A stretch of DNA of 64,000 nucleotides, taken from NCBI GenBank assembly GCA_017311185.1, contig JAESUZ010002888.1, forward strand, positions 248,001 to 312,000, read 5' to 3'. Each line of letters begins with the position of its first letter. Position 1 is the stretch's first letter. The position numbers and the translations under genes are program-made. Shown piece after piece: positions 56,294 to 64,000 of this stretch. The DNA is from Proteles cristata cristata (Eukaryota; Chordata; Mammalia; Carnivora; Hyaenidae). The notes under the pieces were generated by a model. That model made no database searches. It was not told the origin of the DNA and saw nothing but the letters and a program-made list of their open reading frames with translations.

Positions 56294-57040
56294 TCTTCAT
56301 CCATACTTAAACCCTCATCGCACCAACCAGTACGTGTTCCCTACATCTTACCTTTCCTTTGGGCTACAGTCCCTTTCTTCCTTCAGCAGATGCAGCACAT
56401 CTCCAGCTGGATTACATTGTGATCTAACCCACATGTTGCCCGTGTGTGTCAGATCTGGATGGCATGCATGTTAATTTGCAGGTGAGAGACACCCGTATCA
56501 TCTTCAAGCAGGGCCAGAGCTCCAGCCCTTAGTGCAAAGGAATGAGCTACTTCTTCATGCTCACAGAGTTTAGAGAATATAGATTAAAGAATTTCAACTC
56601 ATCAACACATTCATCAACATCCCATTCTTTCACAAACAGGGTACTGACCTTCACTTAGCAGATCTACCTTGCTTGAGAGCTTAACCTTCTTTGGAGCTTT
56701 CTCTACTCTTCTGCTGCAGGGGACGAATGCCCCTATATAAGCTACCAAGGAGGCCTTTGGCTTGTACACTTGGCTTTTAGTTGACCTTCATTCTCTTCTT
56801 TTATTTACCTTTTTATGCATCATCTGAGCAGTGTAATTATTTTCCCAGTATTTCTAAGCCTCTGATATAAAGAGTATTTCCTAACCACAGTCCATCTGTC
56901 CTACAATGAAAAACTTATTCAGAACCTTACTCAGCCATAGTGCTTAGGGAAGCACATGTACAGACACATCCTCCTCTTTACCTGGCTCCCTCTAACTTAT
57001 CCTTCATCTGTCCCTATAAATGCTAATTACTCAAGGAAAT
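56294..57040. other. No recognisable gene or repeat
   Basis: Unique-looking sequence. A TATA-like CCCCTATATAAGC occurs near 56,730 without other promoter evidence. Confidence 0.4.
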
Positions 57041-57049
57041 GTGTTAGGT

Positions 57050-57230
57050 GCCATTCACTTCTTCTTCCACAAGACTGTATATACCTTCTACCATATTACC
57101 TGACATGTTACATCGGAGTTGCCTTTTTACTTGAGATGAGGCCCCTTAATCATTATTTGTTATAATTCTCACTCGAAGCAGAGTGCCAGAGACCAAATAC
57201 TTAGTTGATAAAGGTTTGTTTAGAGAATAA
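57050..57230 (+). repeat. Possible L2 fragment (3' end)
   Basis: AAGACTGTATATACCTTCTA, GCAGAGTGCCAGAGACCAAA and TAGTTGATAAAGGTTTGTTT resemble a decayed L2 end. Confidence 0.4.
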
Positions 57231-58610
57231 GTAAGTTAATACAATTTGATACTATGGCTTCCTATTATCTAGATGTCCTTTGATTCAGTATGCTAAACTC
57301 ATCAGAGAAAAAGAGAAAAACAGGAGTTAACTTTCAATAAAAGTATTCATTAGATTTAGGGATAAATCTCTTTATGCAACTATAGTGTGACAAGACATCA
57401 TCCTCTAACACTACTTTAAAAAATAGCTATGTATATCATGAAAACATCACATGTCATTGTATTTATTAGGTTTGCAGACTTTTAATTTGGGATCTGTCAG
57501 CATTGTCACCATTTTAAAAATATACTGCTCCTTGAGTTATCTAAAATGGCACCATAATGAACCAGCTGTCTTACTCATCTTCTCTGACTGTCCAGTGAGT
57601 CATATCATATTTCCTGTCAAAATCTTTTGTCTAGTTTTTTCTGACTAAATGCTTGAGCAACTGACATTATTTATGGGAACATGCTGAAAGTGAGTTGAAA
57701 GCTAGTGTAAACCTAATCCAGTTTATAAAGTACAAGCATTTAGGATGAAATCTCCACAGTACAATGTCGATATGTCAATAGAAAGAATTATTTCATCTTC
57801 TTGTGTGATATAGATATGTTCTCTCTCCCTCCCCCACTTCCTTCTCTTTCTCTCTCCTGCCACTTGGGGTGCATGCTGCCTCTACAACTACAAATGCTGA
57901 ACACTATTTTCACTTTTTGTCCTTTTTTGTAAAAATGAAAATCCTCTTTGGATTTCCTTCAGTTAGTGAAAACAGATACTAATGTTGTTCTTTCATCAGA
58001 GTGAAGTGGCATAATGCGAACCTCCAGAAAGCACGGGATGCCTGTATTCTGTTTGCAGGCTCTCCTGTGTGAAAGTTGACTGTGATGGTCATTTATAAGG
58101 TCAACTGTGCTTCTCTGAAAGAGCTGGGAGGATGAAATTGGTCATATTATTTGAAAATGTTCCCAAAGGTCAAGAATGATATTTTCAACCAAGCATCTAA
58201 GCCTCTTATTTGTGAAAGCATTAAACAATTAATAATTTAAATAATAAGGTATGTATAGAGTGGACATATCATATATGTCATTGAGAAAATGTAATGGTGT
58301 CATAGATTTTGTGTTTATTTGTGCTATTTCTGACATAACCAGAGTGCCACCTCTGGGGACTGTTTAGGATGTCACCATTCAAAATGAATCATAGAGCTCT
58401 CTAAAGTTGAAGCCAAAGACTGATTTATCTCAGGCAGAAAACATAAAAAATTTTTAGAGGCTATATTAAGATAAAATTATCAGTGAATTCACATACACTT
58501 AGTAATATATAAGTTAACAAAGGCCTATTCTTACATACATTGACCCATACATTACTAAAATTTACCATACTAAACATTGTCTTATTTGTCATCAGCAACC
58601 ATTCTGATTG
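57231..58610. other. AT-rich, no recognisable gene or repeat
   Basis: About 1.4 kb with a pyrimidine-rich patch at 57,820-57,860. Nothing else recognised. Confidence 0.45.
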
Positions 58611-58626
58611 AAAATTGCTATTTTGA

Positions 58627-58869
58627 GGGGTGCCTGGGTGGTTCCGTCACTTGAGTATCTGACTCTTGATTTCGGTTCAGGTCATGATCTCAAGGTCGTG
58701 GGATTGAGCCTCGGGTCAGGCTCTGTGCTGACAGCATAGAGCCTGCTTGGGATACCTTCTCTCTCTCTGCCTCTCCCTGACTTGTGCCATCTCTCTCACA
58801 CATGCATACACACACACTCTCTCTCTCTCTCAAAATAAGTAAATTAATATTTAAAACATAAAATAAAAT
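58627..58869 (+). mobile_element. Older-type felid SINE
   Basis: Head GGGTGCCTGGGTGGTTCCGT and the variant block CAAGGTCGTGGGATTGAGCC, unlike the TTCGTGGGTTCGAG copies. CA/TC tract and (AAAAT) tail. Perfect 16-bp target duplication AAAATTGCTATTTTGA at 58611-58626 and 58870-58885. Confidence 0.95.
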
Positions 58870-58885
58870 AAAATTGCTATTTTGA

Positions 58886-60117
58886 AATGATTTTCACATT
58901 TAGGTAGGTAAACTGGAAGGTGTGGGACTCTTTCATTGCAAGGCACACATTTTGGTTTCATGTAGTGACAAATTCCCGGCATGGTGTATGCAAATCACAC
59001 ACAACAATTGGAAGACTTTCTATGTGCTGTCTATAACCAAGCACCATGGTATGTGAGAATTCTTATGTACTAAAACTATTGACTGAAGAGACTTTGGGCT
59101 TCCTTTGTGGCCCCTATTTTTGAGCTGGCTTATAGGTGCCAAATCTTTAGTTTCCTTGGCACATCATATCTAAAGTCCTTTTTGAACTCCCGAAGAAATG
59201 AAACAATAAACAGTGGAAAGGGCTTATCTCATCCCTGTTAACCAACTGGTGAGATATTCAAATTACTGAAAATGGACCCACAGGATCTTATAAAGTAACA
59301 TGATTATTAGGACTATAGTGATTAGACAAAATAATACAAAACAGTAGTGGATTTCAAACCTACCTCCCCCATGCCCCACTCCCCACTCCACAATAGCAGC
59401 AAACGGCTGGTTCAGTGCTTCAGTGATGGCTACTTAGCAAATGGCCAAAGTACAGTTCCTCTGTCAGTCATTGCTAGGTAGCACTGACCTTGGAACTTCT
59501 TTGTTCTTCATGTTTCCCCACAAAGGACTATATAGATATATTTAATCCACAACCTCTTAATACCCATCATGGCAGTTTAGCAGAAGGTATTGGCATGCTT
59601 TTTCCCACCCAATATACCAACATCTGCAACAAGACACTCTAAGACATAAGTAAAACATACTCATGTTTATTATATCACAAGCACCAACAGCAGTGTACAA
59701 AACATCTTATGTGGTCCAGTTAACAAATTTTAATAAAAGCAAAGCCATTATTTGGAAGATAATCCCCAAAACAGTTTATATTGGAAATATCTCTCCATAA
59801 TTTATCTGTTTATTATTTGCACTTCATCTATTGCTAAGTGAAACTAAAGACAAAACAAATAAGACTTTAACTTGTTCTTTAGATTTAGCATGCACATAAG
59901 ATTTAATCACAAGACAATTTAAATACATCGAGGTAAAGAAATCAACACTTCATATTTTAGAAATTTTAATACAAATCCTTTTAATATGCCAGCAGTATAT
60001 CCATATCTATGAGCTGTATAATTCCTAAAATTAATTACTTTGACTTTGAAATTGTGTTAAGTAATATAAACTCTATGAACCTGACAATTAATAAATAGCA
60101 TGTTATATTTTAATACC
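58886..60117. other. AT-rich, no recognisable gene or repeat
   Basis: About 1.2 kb, unique-looking, with a C-rich patch near 59,363-59,390. Nothing recognised. Confidence 0.45.
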
Positions 60118-60134
60118 CCTGAAGATTGCTTTTA

Positions 60135-60367
60135 TTTATTTTTCTTAAAGTTTATTTATTTTTGAGAGACAGAGAGAGATAGAGCACGAGTGGGGGAGAG
60201 GCAGAGAGAGAGAGAGAGAGAAGAAGACACAGAATCCAAAGCAGGCTCCAGGCTCTGACCTGTCAGCACAGAGCCCGACACGGGGCTCCAAACCACAAGC
60301 CGTGGGATCATGACCTGAGCCTGAGCCAAAGTCAGACACTCAACTGACTGAGCCACTCAGGTACTCT
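60135..60367 (-). mobile_element. Felid SINE, left arm of an inverted pair
   Basis: Antisense copy with AAAGTTTATTTATTTTTGAG and a slightly decayed head (GAGCCACTCAGGTACT). Perfect 17-bp target duplication CCTGAAGATTGCTTTTA at 60118-60134 and 60368-60384. Another SINE in sense orientation begins about 33 bp later. Confidence 0.95.
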
Positions 60368-60399
60368 CCTGAAGATTGCTTTTAAAAACTAAGAATTCT

Positions 60400-60592
60400 C
60401 AAGGTTCCTGGGTGGCTCAGTTGGTTAAGTGTCTGATTCTTGATTTTGGCTCAGGTCATGATCTCATGATTTGTGAGATGAAACCCCGTATCAGGTTCTG
60501 TGCTGACAGAGCAGAGCCTGCTTGGGATTCTCTCTCTCCCTCTCTTTCTCTCCCTCCCCCTTCTCAAAATAAAATAAATAAACATTTAAAAT
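60400..60592 (+). mobile_element. Felid SINE, right arm of an inverted pair
   Basis: Head AAGGTTCCTGGGTGGCTCAG, tail AAATAAAATAAATAAACATT. No clear target duplication. Shorter CT body than most. Confidence 0.93.
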
Positions 60593-60599
60593 ATAATAA

Positions 60600-61805
60600 T
60601 TCCCTACAGTAATTTGAGTTAAATAATCCTTACAAAAATTAAACATTTTCATTTCAAAAGAAGCTTGTTTACCTTAGGATTATGACAGGCCATTTGAAAT
60701 AAAACTTGACTGGTTAGCACAATGTTAATGGTTACTCGATACTCTCAGAGAAAAACAACCAAATAATATCTCTATAGTGTAGTAAAGGCAATTGCATGTA
60801 ATTTCGTTTGACTTGATTTCTAGTCAGACAGTACAGGGGTAAAAAAAAAGGACTTTGAGGAGTTTTATGATAATAACTTTAGAAAGAGGGGCTAACATTC
60901 TTATAACTTTGGCTCAGAAAAAAAGTAAAAAGATCATAGAGTTTTATTGACTAGAAAAATTTTTAGTACGTGTCAATTTGGACTTTAAAACATCATATCA
61001 AAATGCATAGCTACATTCCTGTTCCAGAACAACCATCAAAATGAAAGCACAGTCTCATTCAGCTAACATTTCAATCAAATCTAGAGACACAGAGTTTTAT
61101 AATTTACATAAATATGGATGTAAAATTTCATGCATTTAAATAAGTTTAACATTTCAAATAGATTTCACTTCCAGTTTTTAAAATAAAGTGAGATGAACTA
61201 AGAATTTATATTCAAATTAAATATCCACTGCCATTGAAAGTGGTAGAAAAATTAGTTGTCCATGAAGTAAAAAAATATCTTTTTTGAAGGTGAATGCTGT
61301 AACATAAAAGTGTGACAAATAATTTACAAACTTTAGTTTTAGCAAAAATTCAGTGCCCAGCCAGTATCTATAAAATCTTAGTGTGTTCTCCACCTCTGCC
61401 CAGTACTTGGAAAATCTTCACCAGTATAACTATGTATGATCTCCATCTCTCAGCATATCACCAATTTTCTGATTTCTGCAAGAATATAGTCCATCAGAGA
61501 ATAAGTCCCACATCTTTCTCTAAAAATCATTCTAATTGGACTTCATCATAGTCTCTTTCCCTCTGATTTTTTCTCTCTTAAGGGCCAATCACTTTGCAGG
61601 TGCATTCGTGAACTGTCTCCATAAATTATTTCTCTTCCCACTACATTAATCCCACTATTTCCTCTAGATTTGTTTCTTAAACTCTGCATAGAAATATGCT
61701 CACAATTTAATATGGATATTAAAAAGTAAACTTGTCTTATACCCACATATCCCTATATTCAGTCATATATACCTAATTACCAGTATTTCTTCCAGCCATG
61801 TTTCT
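60600..61805. other. AT-rich, no recognisable gene or repeat
   Basis: About 1.2 kb. Open frames at 61,312-61,746 are short with no recognisable domain. Confidence 0.45.
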
Positions 61806-61810
61806 TTTTT

Positions 61811-61927
61811 TCTTTTAAGTTTACTTATTTATTTATTCAAGCAATCTTTACAACCAGCATGGGTTTGAACTCATGACCCTGAGATCAAGAGTCACACACA
61901 CTACTCACTGAGCCAGTCAGGTGCTCC
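61811..61927 (-). mobile_element. Old, short carnivore SINE
   Basis: TTTTAAGTTTACTTATTTAT is followed directly by GCATGGGTTTGAACTCATGA, GACCCTGAGATCAAGAGTC-type sequence and GAGCCAGTCAGGTGCTCC. It lacks the GA-rich body found in the other copies, and fits an older carnivore SINE type. Confidence 0.8.
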
Positions 61928-62575
61928 AATCCTAAGACCTATAAGTGCTTCCAAGATCAGGCAGAAAAGGATATTTTTTTAAGGAGAAGGCAGACTAGGA
62001 TAGAAAAGGCCAGGTGTGGGGGGATGGGATGAGCATGTGGGGTAACTGGCTAGTTGAGCAGACAATGTTTTTCTTTGCTGTCAGTCAATTCTCTGGAAGG
62101 ATCTTAGGAAGTGAGGAGGGTTGTTTCACATTCAATATCTGCTTAAGCTCCCAGTGCTCACCTAAACACAAGGGTGGGTCAAAGTTTGGGTCCCAGGGAA
62201 GAGAAAAACCTGTCTAAAACTTGGTAAAGTCAAGTTAATGGGCATTTTGTCAACATTGGTCAGTAGGTACCTGCAAGAAAATTTTTAGTTTGTGTCCAGC
62301 ATTGTCCTGTGTAAATAAGAGGGCCATCCCCAAGACTCATCTAGGTCACATGGGAGAAGTATGTTTATTTGCATAAATCTTCCCAGGAGAAAATGAAGAG
62401 TAGGGAGATTTCTTAATCTCTGCTGTTTTCTGGAAGTATAGGGCTTAATTTCACTATTGTCACTTTCTTCTTGACTTTGGAACTTTGGTACAACTCACTG
62501 TTTGATCCCACAGTTAGTGGCTGACCTAGGGAGGGTGGGGATCTGGTTTTCTATGGCCGCTGGACAAGTCATGAT
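61928..62575. other. No recognisable gene or repeat
   Basis: Moderately GC-balanced unique-looking sequence. Nothing recognised. Confidence 0.4.
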
Positions 62576-62592
62576 AGAAGAAATGAATGAAT

Positions 62593-62807
62593 GGGGCACC
62601 TGGGTGGCTTAGTCGGTTAAGCGTCTGACTTTCACTTAGGTCATGATCTCGCGGTTCGTGGGTTCGAGCCCCGCGTCGGGCTCTGTGCTGACTGCCAGCT
62701 CAGAGCCTGGAGCCTGGTTCAGAGTCTGTCACTCCCTCTCTCTCTGACCCTTCCCTGCTCACACTCTCTCTCTCTCTCTCTCTTAGAAATAAAAAAAAAG
62801 AAGAAGA
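62593..62807 (+). mobile_element. Young felid SINE
   Basis: Head GGGGCACCTGGGTGGCTTAG and young-subgroup body. Tail AGAAATAAAAAAAAAGAAGA. Perfect 17-bp target duplication AGAAGAAATGAATGAAT at 62576-62592 and 62808-62824. Confidence 0.97.
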
Positions 62808-62824
62808 AGAAGAAATGAATGAAT

Positions 62825-64000
62825 TTTCAAGAACACAGGTACTATTTTTAAAGTTTTCACCTTCTGTGAAAACTTTATATCTTCTTAGAAGAAGGAAGCT
62901 CACTTATCTGCCTTCGGGTTCTACTTTTGCAATTCTTCCCCCCCCCTTTTTTTATCCTATTCCTGTACACTACTAATGACTAGATTGGCACCAGCATTTA
63001 GTAATTGGGAAAGAAAACTATCTGTAGACATGCTCCACTTTGATGTTAGAAGACTTCATAAGAATAGACTTCCTTGAGGAAAGTGTGTTTTCATGCAGAT
63101 CCTTATTGAGAAATAATGATGATGACATTGATTTAAAAGATTTATGCAGTTTACAAAAAAATGTGTTTGACTCCTAAACCTTCTTACCATTAATATTAGG
63201 TTTATGCTATATTAATATTGATGTTATCATTTTTTCCTATTTTTCAAAACTTGGTTTAATATTTATACCCCTACTTTCCCCCCAAGAAAACTCTTCTGTA
63301 ATTAGTTAATACATATTAGAAATAATTATTATGTTTGTGTGAGTTCATTAGTTATTAAATTAGTATTCTTATAGAAATGTGATTACCCATACTCCAGAAA
63401 CAAAAATCAAACTTTAAATATTTCACATACACAATAGCTTATGCTTTTTCATGGAGATCTCCTTCCTTAAGACCTCACCCCAACTGATCTAATTAAACTA
63501 TTCCTCTCTTTCCTGCCACATATCTATTTTAATCTTTTCATGCTTAACTGTCTTACCTTGATAAATAGCAGCATCTTTTCTTCATCTGCTTCTGTCTTTA
63601 ATAGGTATGCCACATTAATGCAAAATACTTCCTAGTGACCAAATAAAGCTTGGAAAAAGGGGCCTGCAGAAGATTGTCAAAATTGGCATTTGACTTTATT
63701 AAATAACCAAGAATAAATACAAGAACAATAACAATCCTATTCATAAGCTGTTCATACTGTCATGAATAAAAGTAGGTAAAAAATGAGCCTCTGCTCACTT
63801 GTGCAGCTCAGAATTTATAAAATAAGTCACTAAATATTTGTGCCTGAATGAATACTCTTTTTATTAGCTTTCCACAATCATTCCTGCCATCTGAGAATTC
63901 TACATCATATAAGTTAATTTTCTGTCAAATCCCCTTTATTGTTTCTTTATATCTCCTGAATCAGTTTTCCCTCACTAACCTTAGAATTGTGGTTTTGTCC
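62825..64000. other. AT-rich, no recognisable gene or repeat
   Basis: The final 1.2 kb has a C-then-T run at 62,938-62,953 and is otherwise unassigned AT-rich sequence. Confidence 0.45.

Noticed and set aside
56720..56750. TATA-like CCCCTATATAAGC as a gene promoter
   Set aside because: Isolated motif with no CpG island, initiator context or downstream coding exon.

Overview
The window is nuclear DNA from a cat-family carnivore (Felidae). The evidence is about 39 copies of the tRNA-Lys-derived carnivore SINE in its felid form, recognisable by heads like GGGGCGCCTGGGTGGCT, A/B-box-like blocks, a CT-rich body and an AAATAAA-type A tail. There is also a 6.9-kb carnivore-type LINE-1. No intact host protein-coding gene is recognisable. 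The DNA is AT-rich and non-coding, either a gene-poor intergenic stretch or a long intron, and nearly all its identifiable content is retrotransposon-derived.

Layout. 1-2,900: SINEs inserted in and beside old L1 3' ends. 4,969-5,565: a 5'-truncated processed pseudogene of MAP2K2 (MEK2), plus strand. 6,051-6,649: a solo retroviral LTR, minus strand, with a 4-bp target duplication. 6,690-13,640: a full-length felid L1, plus strand, with a perfect 16-bp target duplication and disrupted ORF1 and ORF2. 14,268-~14,540: a short class II-like LTR, minus strand. 15-25 kb: SINEs, a nested young L1 tail inside ancient L1 sequence, an MLT1-type LTR and a second LTR-like element. 25-36 kb: a related LTR-like element, opposed L1 3' ends, an L1 tail with CA and GAAA microsatellites, and an exon-like open segment on the minus strand at 35.0-35.24 kb. 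36-64 kb: SINEs, old L2 and MIR fragments, microsatellites (GT, GATA, AC, GGAA) and long AT-rich stretches with nothing recognisable.

The elements do not form a pathway. Together they record layered retrotransposition. Ancient L2, MIR and L1 relics were overlaid by MLT1 and ERV LTRs, then by felid L1, L1-mobilised SINEs and the MAP2K2 retrocopy. Many young SINEs have perfect or near-perfect target duplications. I found no convincing undescribed system. The items most worth checking are the exon-like segment near 35.1 kb, the antisense ORF in the L1 5' UTR, the pattern of single-base losses in the L1 ORFs, and a SINE carrying an internal ~22-nt tandem expansion. Family names rest on recognition by eye, with no database search.
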